From Tetraselmis striata (taxonomy: Eukaryota; Chlorophyta; Chlorodendrophyceae; Chlorodendrales; Chlorodendraceae): a DNA stretch of 64,000 nucleotides. A program made the translations under genes and the position numbers. The DNA lies in contig VCJN01003303.1 in assembly GCA_006384855.1 (NCBI GenBank), positions 1 through 64,000 on the forward strand, written 5' to 3'. The notes beneath the pieces were generated by a model. It did no database searches. It saw only the letters and a list, made by a program, of their open reading frames with translations, and had not been told where the DNA came from. Each line of letters opens with the position of its first letter. Within the stretch, counting starts at the first letter, position 1. Shown piece by piece: positions 9,749 through 21,262 of this stretch.

Positions 9749-11604
9749 ATATGGTCAGATGTAGTCATCTAGAGGTTTACAGTACTTAGCAATGTTGTAC
9801 TGCGCACGATCCCCGCGGTCGGCGCACGGACTGGGGCCTGCCGGCCCGCACCAGCACCACGACCTGAGGGATCCACCCTCGGGCACCGGCACTCTCTGCT
9901 TTGCGCTCGCCTCAACCGGCTCGCGCAAGCAGTCTCGACTCTAGCAGTCGAGCAGAGTGTCAGCTTACTCTATGCCGACTCGGACCCGAGCCTCAGCCTC
10001 CCGAGACGCTACACCTTCCCCACCCCGCGACAGCAGGATGCCCCCTCGTCCTGTACCGGAAAACGCCCTAGTCGACGACGCCCCGGGCGGCGCCACTGCG
10101 GCATCCATCGCGGAATTGGAGAAACGCCTGACGGCCCAAGCGGAAGCCCTGGAGAAGCGGCTGGCCGAGCAGTTCGAGGCGGCTACGGCCGCCTTACTCG
10201 CTCGACTGGCCCCTCCCGTGCTATCGCCTCCTCCCAAAGGCACCCAGCCAGCCATTCCCGCGGGCGCGCCTGCGCCCGAGGGTGGTGAGCAAGGAGCGCA
10301 AGAGCCCCTTCCTGCTGAGCTGGACGCACTCGACACCGAGCTCGAGTACGTCGACTTCGCCTACTTCGGTCAAGTCCCCCCTTCCGGTCTGGAGCCACCC
10401 CCACGCGACGGCGACGAGCCTCGCTTGTGGATTCTGACCGACGACGACACCGAATTGGAAAAACGCCTGACGGCCCAAGCGATAGCCCTGGAGAAGCGGC
10501 TGGCCGAGCAGTTCGAGGCAGCTACGGCCGCCTTACTCGCTCGACTGGCTCCTCCCGTGCAACCGCCTCCTCCCACAGGCACCCAGCCAGCCATTCCCGC
10601 GGGCGCGCCTGCGCCCGAGGGTGGTGAGCAAGGAGCGCAAGAGCCCCTTCCTGCTGAGCTGGACGCACTCGACACCGAGCTCGAGTACGTCGACTTCGCC
10701 TACTTCGGTCAAGTCCCCCCTTCCGGTCTGGAGCCACCCCCACGCGACGGCGACGAGCCTCGCTTGTGGATTCTGACCGACGACACCGCCGCCCGCGGCC
10801 TCGCGGAGCAGCGGGGTCTGACAGCGTACGACAAGTGCCTGTATCTTCGCAGTTATGCTACGGCCTGCGGCCAATCCCTGGCGGTACAGCCGTCACTGCA
10901 GTACAGTGTACAGCACCTGGGCCGCCCGTCCCGCGCACGGCGCCCGCGCCCGGGCTCTGGAGCGCCCTGGACGGTGTCGATGGCGGCCGAGCCCCACCTT
11001 CTTGCCGACCTCTCTCCGGCGCCGGCCTGCCGACCAAGTTTTGGAGCGTCTCCCCGCTGGAGCCTTCCTCCGCTTGGTCCTTTTCAGCCACTCCCACTGA
11101 CTGGCTGCGGGACGCCCGCCTGGCGGCGGGCGCCCAGCCGCCCCCCAGTGTCACGTGGGCATCGCACAGGTTGCGCAAAGGCGCGGCCTCGGCAGCGAGC
11201 TGCTATGCTGCGTTTCTGCTGCTAGCTCGTCCCCGTCCGGCCGCTACACTTCGCTACTTGTGCAAGCCTTTGGCTTTCTTCTCTGGCAAATCGTGCCTCC
11301 TTGGGTAAATGGTCAGATGTAGTCATCTAGAGGTTTACAGTACTTAGCAATGTTGTACTGCGCACGATCCCCGCGGTCGGCGCACGGACTGGGGCCTGCC
11401 GGCCCGCACCAGCACCACGACCTGAGGGATCCACCCTCGGGCACTCTCTGCTTTGCGCTCGCCTCAACCGGCTCGCGCACCCACCCACCCACAGCCATCT
11501 TTCTGCGCTAGGAGACACCCAGGCCAAGCCTGTGGTTCTCGTCTTAGCCTCCAATGTAAGCGAGCTGACATTCTTTGGCAAATCGTGCCTCCTTGGGTAA
11601 ATCG
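9749..11604 (+). mobile_element. Small PAT/DIRS-like retroelement nested in CACTA copy X
   Basis: It has split direct repeats in the order A1 - coding - B1 - A2 - B2: A copies at 9,749-9,927 and 11,309-11,480 (start ATGGTCAGATGTAG), B copies at about 11,276-11,309 and 11,573-11,604 (tctggcaaatcgtgcctcc). This layout is specific to PAT-like and Ngaro-like tyrosine-recombinase retroelements, which integrate without target duplication. The empty site in X' (21,595-21,620) confirms the insertion. Inside is a gag-like frame and a remnant of the tyrosine-recombinase end. No reverse transcriptase is present, so this is a shortened, non-autonomous fossil. The A copies are nearly identical, so it is young. 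Confidence 0.82.
9957..11225 (+). pseudogene. Gag-like frame with recombinase remnant in the small PAT-like element
   Basis: A long open frame starts with a Pro/Ser/Arg-rich part, then a coiled-coil-like block (LEKRLTAQAEALEKRLAEQ) that is present twice because of a 339-bp tandem duplication (10,113-10,451 and 10,452-10,790). Its tail contains the HRLRKGAASAA signature of tyrosine recombinases without the rest of that domain. The coiled-coil module is typical of a gag-like assembly protein. The element looks internally deleted between gag and recombinase. Confidence 0.6.
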
Positions 11605-12041
11605 CGTACTACCCGGTACCACCCGGTACTACCCGGTACTACACGGACAACCTCGCACCTTTTACTTCAGTGCCATGTAGCACATCACACGTCATGTACG
11701 ACTACCTCAATGATTACAAAAAGGATTTATCGCCCGCCGGCAATAACGCCGGATGTACTCGCACGTAACTGGATGGACATGCCGCCACCAGCAGCAGCTT
11801 TCACGGATAATAGTGGTACCGGTACGGTAGTGCTTCGTCACCCGTATGTCACATCTGAATCTCACAGTGATATCCATCAAAAAATGCTTTGCTGTAGTGC
11901 AAATCCACCCCATCTCTACATTTAAGCATTGTGGGGCCGCGTTTGCCAAAGATGTGAATCTCTTACATTTTGGGTGTGAGTAGGCCCACGGGGCGTACTG
12001 TCCGCAAAGCAATGAAAAGGGTAGCATAGCGGGGTGGGTGG

Positions 12042-12290
12042 GTTGCGCTAGCTGGTCAGCTAGCGCAAAGGCAGAAGGTGGACTCCCCTCGTGGTGCGGG
12101 TGCGTCATGTAGCAGGGTTGTCGCATGCTGGCGCTAGCGCCGCTGGACATCGGGAAGTCCAAGCGGTACGCGTACCGCGAGTACATGTACTGGTCGCTAG
12201 CATTCAAACTACTGTAGAATCGTAACGTTACCAATACCGGTAACATAATAGCCCGGTGTAATCAAACCTCTATATTACCAATATGACCAT
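12042..12290 (-). repeat. Split direct repeat A2 of the DIRS/PAT-like element
   Basis: A 249-bp copy of 33,554-33,802 in the same orientation, beginning (minus strand) ATGGTCATATTGG and ending with 'gctagcgcaac'. It is flanked on each side by a copy of the B repeat (cattgtggggccgcgtttgc). Confidence 0.88.
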
Positions 12291-12317
12291 TTAACCATTG
12301 TGGGGCCGCGTTTGCCA

Positions 12318-13832
12318 TCATGCCGCCCATGGGCGGGCAGCTTGTCGATGGCGGCCCACCCCAAGGGGTAAGCCAGCCGAAGAGCTGCCACGATGCCGCA
12401 CACGGTAGCGCCGTGGGATTGATGTAGTCGAGCACGACGCTGGACAACTGCGCCCAACCGCCAAGTGCTTGATCTTTTGCAGCATCATGCCGATGGCGTT
12501 TGCCGCAGTGGCCGCGCCCCTGCGGAGAGAGTGTGACGTCCACACAAACCCGGGAGGCGGGTGCTCCTCCATCATATGTGCCACTAGCTGCAACCAGTCT
12601 CTAACGGTGGCCGATGTCCACGATGCCGCCGGCTCGTCGTGGGTTACTGCCCACCGGGCTGCTGGCAGTCCGCGCTGACCGCAGTAAACTGCGCGTGCGG
12701 CATCAAAATAGAGCAGCATGGCCGCAATCCGGGGCTGCGCGCGCGCCGGAATCTGGCACTGTAACTTACGGTCACGGTGCTGCCCGCGTCTGCCTTTTCG
12801 GTCCCGATGGTACAGTAGGATTGTACCATCTGCAATAACCGTCAAATCGCCCGTCTGGCAGGCTATGCCGGCCTTGCCACGCGCGTAGAAACTATACATG
12901 GCAACGACTGCCATCGCGGCGCGGAACTAGAGGATACGAGGAAGCTGGTCGCGGGTCCATGTGGGTCCAAACTCCTCACGCATGGTCTCCGCCAGCCGCA
13001 ACGTCCGTGTGATCAACCGGGCGGGCACGTCGGTGCGGACCCCAGGCGGGTCAGGCTCAACTTGCGATGCCGCAAGGCCCTTTCTCACCTTGCTGATGAG
13101 GTCGCCTTGCGCCACCGGCTCCGCGCCGTGGTCGCGGTAGAAACCGTTGATCGCGGAAAGGTAAGGCTGCAGACTGGCTGCCTTGACAGTCCCGCGCAAA
13201 CCATGCCACGCGATGTAGCGCGCGACGGTTGCCACCGTGCCACCCAGGGGCGGCACACCCTGCTCAGCGCAGAACTGTAGGAATGGGCGGATGGCACTGC
13301 CGTACGCACTGGCGGTAGTCTCTGCCCACGCCGATGCGTACAAATGAAGCGCCGTTTCGCCGAGTTGATCGTTACCTAGTACTGAACGCATGTACGGACG
13401 CATAGTAGCTGCCCACGGGTTCGTGCCGCTGGTCTGGATGTCCAACAGATATTTTGCCTGCGGCACGCGTGGCGCGCGCGCGGGCCTAACGACAAGCGTA
13501 GCACCTCGTACCGGGAACAGCGCCAAGGTTGCGCTCACTGATCCGCGGCGCAGGGTGCAGCCATGACGGTATGGCACACGGAAGACACTCACTGCCCAGC
13601 GCGGCGCTCCGGGCATATCGCGCCATGCCCTTCGCCCCGGCCAAAAAAGATCCGGGCAGTACCACGCGCTCCGCCACCGCCATCTCGGTAAGTGCCTGGT
13701 GCCATACCTTGCCCTCCCAGCGGGGGGCCACGACGGTAGCGGCCGCGCCGCTCTGGCGCAGTTTCTGCACCAGGTCCGGCAGAAGCGGCCAAGGGGGGTT
13801 GCAGTAGTTGTTCTCGAGACGCCACTCCGCAT
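12318..13832 (-). pseudogene. Tyrosine recombinase region of the DIRS/PAT-like element
   Basis: The minus strand encodes an N-terminal helical SAM-like part (YASAWAETTASAYGSAIRPF) and later the catalytic-region signature HSLRRGAATAAN, as in tyrosine recombinases of DIRS and PAT elements. The family uses this enzyme instead of a DDE integrase to insert circular cDNA. It lies 3' of the reverse transcriptase as expected. Fossil; broken. Confidence 0.75.
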
Positions 13833-13950
13833 CGGACAGGTGCAAGGACTCCACCGCCTCGCAGCCGGGGTCCAACCACGCAGCGTTGTAGCGTGGTAGC
13901 ATCGCGTTCAGGGCTGATGCGAATTGATCGACTGAGTGCGCACCCCACAT
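13486..13950 (-). pseudogene. DIRS-type domain between RNase H and recombinase
   Basis: The reading SVDQFASALNAMLPRYNA, then a Cys-Asn-Pro-Pro-Trp motif (NYCNPPWPLL) and ATVVAPRW, is the conserved block that follows RNase H in DIRS/PAT elements. It is often annotated as a methyltransferase-like domain because of the NPPW motif. It helps fix the element's family. Fossil. Confidence 0.7.
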
Positions 13951-14049
13951 TGCCTCCTGCTATGCAAACATGACGGGGTCATGTTGCCAGTCGTCGCTGT
14001 CGATGTGTCGGCTCAGTCGATCCGCCCGGACGTTCGCGGCGGACCGGAT

Positions 14050-15475
14050 GTAGCGGGCTCTGATGTGTACGCCGTTGCTGTCCAGCAGGTACCATAGCTT
14101 GCGTAGTTCCGCCATCATCGCCGGAGAGCGGGAGGTGAGGCCAGCAAGGACGCTGCACACCGCATGGTTGTCCTTGTGCAGCAACACGCGGCGACCGCGA
14201 GGTGCGGCAGGAAAGACTCCACTGCCAGCCGGACGGCCTTCAGTTCTTTCCAAGTGATGTGATGGCGCTCGTCGGCTGCCCCCCAGAACCCCCGCGCCTC
14301 CAGCCTGCCATTCAGCACTGCACCCCAACCGTAGCCGGAGCTGTCGCAGTGCATGTAGGCCGTCTCCACAAGGTGGTGGATAGGGCGGCCGTTGGCCTGA
14401 GTCGGCACGGCGGTCCACCACTGCAGGTCGCGCCGCAGCTGGTGTGTCATGCGCACTCGGCCGCCCCACTTGGAGCCCACCACGTCGTGGAGCTCCCGCA
14501 GGTATAAGCGCGCGGCCGGGATTGCCAAGGAAAGGTATTGAGCCCGCGCAGCGAGCGACTGCAGCTCCCGCACGGGTAGCCAAAGGGCGTTGCGGGCCGC
14601 GCGCTGCAGCAATTGCTTGGCTTGGCGCGCGAGCCGCTGCAGTTTGTCCACCGGGGCATAAAAATTTCCCATGGCTGTGTCGATGTCCACCCCCAGGTGC
14701 TGGCCGTACTGGACCGGCTCCCACAGCCCTTTGGAGGGGTTGCGCAGCAAGCCCAGGCTGTCCAGCAAGTCGGCGACGCGCTGGCGGAGCTCCAGCGCCT
14801 CCGGCTCCGACGAGGCGAACATCAAGAAATCGTCGACGTATGGTAAGATGCGCGCCCCCATCCACCGCCCGCGGCGCAGCCAGCGGCGCGACCGCGGGAC
14901 ATTGCCAGGCGCAGCGGGGGTAGTCGGAGAGCGTAGGTGCTTGACGAACGTCATCGTGAACGTCGTGAAATAGTAAGGGCTGAGCGACCAGCCCGTGGGA
15001 AGGCCACAACCGGTAGAGGGTCCCGCGGATGTTGACCGTGAAGTAGTCGCGGTCGGAGGGCGCGATGCCCGGGGCATAGAAGCCGTCTTGCAGGTCGAAC
15101 GAAAACTTGTAGTCCCCTTTCGCGGCATGGTGTCGGACGCCCATGAGTGTCTCCATCCGTAGTCGCTTGCGCGCGCATAAGGTGCTGAGCACGCGGGGGT
15201 CGATGATGAAACGCCACTGGTTGTCGCCGGGCTTCGGAACGAAAAACGCCCGGGACACCAACCATGCGCACGACGACTTCTCCCACGCGCCGGGCGCCGT
15301 AAAGCGTCTTAGTTCGGCGGTGAGGAACTTGAGTTGGGCAGGGGTTGCGTCGTTGAGCGAGACGCCTTGGTTGAACCTTGGGGGTGGCCGGTTGTAGCGG
15401 AAAGGCACGCGTACGCCATCCCGGATCCAGCTCGTCACTTGCGCGCTCGCGCCGATGTCTCGCCAGTGCCGCCAA
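14050..15475 (-). pseudogene. Reverse transcriptase and RNase H region of the DIRS/PAT-like element
   Basis: Reverse-transcriptase blocks can be read on the minus strand: a fingers block with RAFFVPKPGDNQWRFIIDPR, a palm block with KFSFDLQDGFYA, and the second catalytic block YVDDFLMFA near 14,830. An RNase H start, MHCDSSGYGWGAVL, lies near 14,330. The order and wording match DIRS-like elements. The region is a broken fossil with a few frame changes. Confidence 0.8.
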
Positions 15476-16301
15476 CTCCGCCTTACGCGGTGACGCATAT
15501 AGTCGGAGTCGGGGCTACAGCTGTCGGCGCGGCGCGCCACACCGTCAGTCGCGTGTCTTTTCGCCGGTTCTGTCGACGTTCTTGTCGCGGTTCTTGGCGT
15601 CCGCCTCGCGGCGTTGCTGTTCCCGCCTCTCGCGCGCCGCCTTGTCCTTTTTCTTCCGCGCCTTGTCGCGGTCGGTGTCGCGCTCCGCTGCTTGCCTCTT
15701 GAAGGTCGCTGATGCCTGTGCCTTGGCCGCAGCCGCGAGCCCGACCTCGAGGCGCTTGTCCTCGCTGCCATGAGGCCGTCGACGACGTTGGCGGAGCGTT
15801 CATGCTCGGCGGTGCCGAAGACTCGGGAGTAGATGAGTCGCTCGGCGACCTGCTCCTCGGGGGTGAGGGCCTTCTTGGCCTTGAAGCGTGGAAGGTAGGT
15901 GAGCCTGGCCTCATCCGCGTCGCCCACTGCTTCAAGCGTGCGATGCGCGGCGTCGAGTAGGTCGAGGGCGTCGACGCGGTCCTGGGTGGGGGTATCGGGC
16001 GCGCGAAGCGTAGCCAGAGCTGTCTTAGCCGCCGCGTTAGCGGCGGCGCGGTAGACGCCAGAGCACAGCAGGTGGCGGTACTCGTCGCGCGACGCAGTCT
16101 TGTTGGCCTCAGTGAGATAGCGGTCGGCCTCGTCGTTACGGGGCCGCCAGAGGCTCGGGCGTGTGGCGCCCGACGGGGGGGGGGGGGGGGGGGGGGGGGC
16201 AGTGTTGGTACGCCCGGGGCAAGAGGTCTTCCCAATCCCGAGGGTCGATGAACACGGCCGCGGCGTCGCGCGCGCCCCCCGTAGCAGCGGGTACAGGGGG
16301 C

Positions 16302-16350
16302 AATATCGAGTCAAAATGGGCACATTTACGGACCCGAAAATGTGCCCTCC
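16302..16350 (+). repeat. Left terminal inverted repeat of the MULE
   Basis: It is the mirror of 33,124-33,171 with two mismatches. An inner hairpin, CACATTT...AAATGTG, lies within it. The outermost 10-12 bp (16,291-16,301) are less well matched between the two ends. Confidence 0.88.
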
Positions 16351-16946
16351 GCGTGATCGCTTAGGCTGGGATATGTACCCACTTTTTGGGTGCATTTCAG
16401 GTGCAATCTATAACTATACGAGAGTACTAACAACGTCAATTCGCCGTGTCCTCTTCGCGCCCTCTGCAGCGTAAAGTACTACCCGCCTCAACCTAGGTGG
16501 CGGCGCTCTTTTGCGCCCCGTGGTGACTCACCCTGTTGGAGATTTCACTCCTCGCCCCACTCTCGAGTCCACACCACTGCAATGCACTCCACTCTCCTTG
16601 ACGTACTTTTGTTGCCGTCATGGCCGACCGTTCTTCTGCCCCGCAGGCCAGCGAAGCCTTTCGCCAGGCCCAAGAGCAAATTCAGCCTTGCATCTCCTTC
16701 CTAGACAGTTTGCCCCTTCAACCGGATCACAGAGACAAGCTTTTCAAAGAGGGTGTGAATGCCGTTGCTGGACAGTTGCTACATGGGCTCGCCCCTTCTC
16801 CGTGTCTGCCTTCGGAGGTAGGTGGACCGTTGTACACCGCGCCTCCATGCGGTACGGGTCCGGAACGGGCCGGTACCGGCCCGCGGAGCCAGCAAAGCAA
16901 GCGCCCAACACCCTCGCCAAGCTCCCGCGAGCGGGGGAGCGCTTCT

Positions 16947-17769
16947 TGTTATGTACTCTACACTGCTGTACTTTGTACTGCGGGAGCCGACGAAGGAGCG
17001 AAGAACTGGCGACTGAGGCGGACGAGAACGAGTACAAGCCAAGCGAAGTACGAGTATGAGCATTGCGAGTGCGAGTACAAGTGAAGGCGAAGTACTGGTA
17101 CGAGGACGACGAGGCGACAGTACGAGCGACTGCAAGGCGACTAGTAGTGCAGGACAGTATTACGAGTACCCACATGGGGTGCGAGTAACCTGTATGTACC
17201 TGCGTACCAGCAGCGGCGATTGTCGTACGCTATGGTGTCACCTGTTAGAGGATGATGATACCAAGCGTTAGATGGAGCGCTGCCTTAGGAGTGTCTTAGC
17301 AGTAGGTACTAGAACCTACTGGAACCATCCAGAACGCTATAGCATTTGCTATAGCAATAGTAGTGAAATATTATATCACTGTGCTGCGGACAGACGAAGG
17401 TGCTAGGAACCTGTCTGTAGTTAGTTGTGTGTTACTAAAATAGCGACGGGCCGCGGATTAGGACCGCACACGTCGATTTTAGTATTAGCCTAGTAGTTAC
17501 ACACAGCACAAGTGGCGGGAATTGGAATCAATACGCAGCGCACGGAATGACGGAAACCAGCGACTATAAATAGGCCGGCAAAACCACCGCCGGGCCAGTC
17601 ACCCAGGTTACCGGCATTCCGGTACTGTAAGAATCCCTTTTCCCAAATCTCTGCTCATTATTCCTGGCCGTGTGGAATAACGATCCAATGGGCCCTCGAC
17701 ACAGCTCCTGCTTTAGGACTATCTATGGCTAGACGACTATTCGGCCTAAGTCCTTAGGGGGCTGTAACA
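16947..17769 (+). repeat. 5' LTR of the complex
   Basis: 823 bp with TGTTA...TAACA ends and a TATA box, TATAAATA, at 17,565-17,572. The primer-binding site TGGTTTCGGAGC follows at 17,772-17,783 and resembles the initiator-methionine-tRNA site TGGTATCAGAGC used by many plant elements. Confidence 0.9.
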
Positions 17770-19587
17770 CCTGGTTTCGGAGCGGTGACCGGAGCACATG
17801 GTTCCGGATTCCACAAGAGAAGCGGCATAGCGACGAGAGCGAGAGGCGAGATAGGGACAGAAGAAGACTTCAAATGTCAAGGATCCTATGGCGGGGACGC
17901 CCACCGAGGATGCGCACCGGCTTTGATAGATGGAGTCAAGTTCGACGTGGCGAGAACGATGTAGCGACGATGAGGAGGATGCGACAACGAGCGAGCGAAA
18001 TTATGAACTAGCGAAGGGACGAAGATCGCGAGTACCAAGGAGCAGCCGAACGTTCGATCTGAGATGTGTAACGATGACGCTGCAAGCTGCGAAGCCATGA
18101 GGGCGGAGCAACGTGCGACTCGCGACCCCAGCTACAGTTCCGACGACGCGAGTTGGCGATGGCGCGACATCAACCAGAACCGACCTGTATCAGCCGTTAT
18201 CGGCACAGTAGCGACTACTGGTAACGAGTTGGTATAGCGAACGAGAAGAACCGCAGATTTTTTTCTGCGCTGAAGAATGAACCTGCCACATGAAAATCGA
18301 ACTCAGAAGACGAAGAAGACAGAACAGCTGTGGTTACCGGTACAACCATGAGGTGCTGGTACGATTAATTTCGTACTCGAGTACAAAACAGCTGCAGAAT
18401 CAGATTCGAGGAGAGCGCTGCGAGATAATGACATGAGCCGTCAGGTGAAAATCCTGGGTGACCACGGTTCAATGTCCGGACGCGCGCATTTCTCTCGACA
18501 TGATGCGGTATGGCGGAGGAGACCCTGCTGCCTGCTGCCAAGACAGAAGACTCGACGACGGCCAACGCGAAGATGGCGCGATGGGAGCTGCGGAGAGGCG
18601 ACAGAGACTCGGCGCGTTACCTACCTGTACATGCTGTATGCTGTACGGTACCGAACGAAGCCCGTCGTACCACAGTAGGAGACACCGAAGCAGCGACTAC
18701 GAATCTACTACTGTGGAGGCCAAGAGTGCAAAATACAGGAAAAACAGGAGGATATTTGCACAAGTATGTCTACGACTCAATGCATCAGAACCAAATACAG
18801 TATCACCGGTATGGGACGGAGGTATTGTACTGCTGCGATGAGAAGCTGACTACGACTACAAATGGCGAGGAGATATCCGGTATGGGACGGTTATCTACTT
18901 GCGGAAGTACTGTATAAGGTACTGGCCGATGATTCCCTCTACCAGCCCTGCTACGAGCTTTGACCGAAATCGAGAGTAGAAAAATCCGTGGACTACATGA
19001 GACTACGGTTCAGCGACGGGCGACTGCGAGCACGAGAGCTGCTACAGGTAGCGACAAGTGTCCCACCTACGGTATCGCGAGCAGCGACGACACACCATTG
19101 ACTTTCTGCTTCGCGATGAATATACCGACGCGCTGCGTGCCAATGTCGACACCGCTGAGATGCCAAGATGCGAGCCTGCTAACTCGGCGAACTGCGACGC
19201 AAGAGCCTTTGGTATGAGATCTTTGACCACGACTACGCGAGTGTGCGTTCCGATGGCAACATGGGGGCGATGGCGCACACGGACGAGTCAAAAGGGACTT
19301 GCGACAGTACGACGCGACGAGGCTGAGCTCGAAGAATGCTGCATTTCTGTGGCTACCCACCGACCGACACCTATCGGTGCCATTGGTGGCGTTTTGCTGC
19401 GACTTGCGACACCACCAGATGATGCTCGACTATGAGGATTTTTTTTTCCAAAGGGACTGCCTCCATGACGAGTGTCACCACTGTACATATCTGTACATAT
19501 TCTGGCTACGCGACTCTACAACGACGACCGAGTTCTGCTGAACGTACTGGCGAACAGCGCGGCCGCTGTTCATTAACAGGGTGAGAG
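17770..19587 (+). other. Internal region of the LTR complex, no retroelement proteins seen
   Basis: 1.8 kb rich in short CGA/GCGA motifs. Open frames are 135 codons or fewer on either strand, and none resembles gag, protease, reverse transcriptase or integrase. A purine-rich stretch, 'agggtgagag', lies directly before the second LTR (19,578-19,587) and is a fair polypurine tract. The element must have moved with proteins from elsewhere. Confidence 0.7.
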
Positions 19588-21262
19588 TGTTATGTACTCT
19601 ACACTGCTGTACTTTGTACTGCGGGAGCCGACGAAGGAGCGAAGAACTGGCGACTGAGGCGGACGAGAACGAGTACAAGCCAAGCGAAGTACGAGTATGA
19701 GCATTGCGAGTGCGAGTACAAGTGAAGGCGAAGTACTGGTACGAGGACGACGAGGCGACAGTACGAGCGACTGCAAGGCGACTAGTAGTGCAGGACAGTA
19801 TTACGAGTACCCACATGGGGTGCGAGTAACCTGTATGTACCTGCGTACCAGCAGCGGCGATTGTCGTACGCTATGGTGTCACCTGTTAGAGGATGATGAT
19901 ACCAAGCGTTAGATGGAGCGCTGCCTTAGGAGTGTCTTAGCAGTAGGTACTAGAACCTACTGGAACCATCTAGAACGCTATAGCATTTGCTATAGCAATA
20001 GTAGTGAAATATTATATCACTGTGCTGCGGACAGACGAAGGTGCTAGGAACCTGTCTGTAGTTAGTTGTGTGTTACTAAAATAGCGACGGGCCGCGGATT
20101 AGGACCGCACACGTCGATTTTAGTATTAGCCTAGTAGTTACACGCAGCACAAGTGGCGGGAATTGGAATCAATACGCAGCGCACGGAATGACGGAAACCA
20201 GCGACTATAAATAGGCCGGCAAAACCACCGCCGGGCCAGTCACCCAGGTTACCGGCATTCCGGTACTGTAAGAATCCCTTTTCCCAAATCTCTGCTCATT
20301 ATTCCTGGCCGTGTGGAATAACGATCCAATGGGCCCTCGACACAGCTCCTGCTTTAGGACTATCTATGGCTAGACGACTATTCGGCCTAAGTCCTTAGGG
20401 GGCTGTAACACTTGGTTTCGGAGCTCCGAAACCAAGTGTTACAGCCCCCTTAGGACTTAGGCCGAATAGTCGTCTAGCCATAGATAGTCCTAAAGCAGGA
20501 GCTGAGTCAAGGGCCCATTGCTGGATCGTTATTCCACACGGCCAGGAATAATGAGCAGAGATTTGGGAAAAGGGATTCTTACAGTACCGGAATGCCGGTA
20601 ACCTGGGTGACTGGCCCGGCGGTGGTTTTGCCGGCCTATTTATAGTCGCTGGTTTCCGTCATTCCGTGCGCTGTGTACCGATCCAATTTCCGCCACCTGT
20701 GCTGCGTGTAACTACTAGACTAATTCTAAAATCGACGTGTGCGGTCCTAACCCGCGGCCCGTCGCTATTTTAGTCATATACTACTAAGTACAGACACGGT
20801 TCCTAGCACCTTCGTCTGTCCGCAGCACAGTGATATAATATTTCACTACTATTGCTATAGCAAATGCTATAGCGTTCTGGATGGTTCCAGTAGGTTCTAG
20901 TACCTACTGCTAAGACACTCCTAAGGCAGCGCTCCATCTAACGCTTGGTATCATCATCCTCTAACAGGTGACACCATAGCGTACGACAATCGCCGCTGCT
21001 GGTACGCAGGTACATACAGGTTACTCGCACCCCATGTGGGTACTCGTAATACTGTCCTGCACTACTAGTCGCCTTGCAGTCGCTCGTACTGTCGCCTCGT
21101 CGTCCTCGTACCAGTACTTCGCCTTCACTTGTACTCGCACTCGCAATGCTCATACTCGTACTTCGCTTGGCTTGTACTCGTTCTCGTCCGCCTCAGTCGC
21201 CAGTTCTTCGCTCCTTCGTCGGCTCCCGCAGTACAAAGTACAGCAGTGTAGAGTACATAACA
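19588..21262. repeat. Palindrome of about 830-bp arms made by two head-to-head LTRs
   Basis: The plus-strand LTR (19,588-20,410) and the minus-strand LTR (20,437-21,262) face each other across 26 bp that is itself a perfect palindrome, centred between 20,423 and 20,424: CTTGGTTTCGGAG mirrored. The centre is exactly the primer-binding-site sequence folded on itself. Arms are roughly 97% identical by eye. Confidence 0.9.

Larger units (their letters stand above)
3812..11869 (+). mobile_element. CACTA (EnSpm)-type DNA transposon, copy X
   Basis: The two ends carry an identical 22-bp terminal inverted repeat beginning CACTGTGAGATTCAG, flanked by the 3-bp target duplication ATA (3,809-3,811 and 11,870-11,872). 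CACTN ends with 3-bp duplications are diagnostic of the CACTA superfamily. Subterminal short repeats ('gtaggtggt', 'ccgcacatcg') lie at 4,060-4,200. The copy holds BED-finger and Tudor-like coding pieces, a minus-strand Cys-rich coding remnant, a small basic protein gene, two large tandem arrays, and a nested PAT-like element at 9,749-11,604. A second copy, X', lies inverted at 21,357-26,165. No complete DDE transposase was recognised, so X is probably not autonomous. Confidence 0.88.
16947..21262 (+). mobile_element. LTR retroelement complex: LTR - internal - LTR - inverted LTR, one 5-bp TSD
   Basis: Two same-strand LTRs of 823 bp (16,947-17,769 and 19,588-20,410; TGTTATG...TAACA) bracket 1.8 kb of internal DNA. 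A third LTR follows on the opposite strand (20,437-21,262), joined through a palindrome of the primer-binding site. The whole block is flanked by a single 5-bp duplication, CTTCT (16,942-16,946 and 21,263-21,267). The two same-strand LTRs differ at only about two sites that I can see, so insertion is recent; the inverted LTR is a few per cent different. No retroelement protein is recognisable, so it is a non-autonomous (TRIM/LARD-type) element. Confidence 0.85.

Noticed and set aside
14063-15960. Many plus-strand frames of 60-160 codons
   Set aside because: They are shadows of the minus-strand reverse transcriptase and RNase H region in GC-rich DNA.
16947-21262. Palindrome read as an assembly error
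   Set aside because: The arms are not identical, the centre is exactly the primer-binding site, and one 5-bp TSD encloses the block; a true structure is more likely, though long reads should confirm it.
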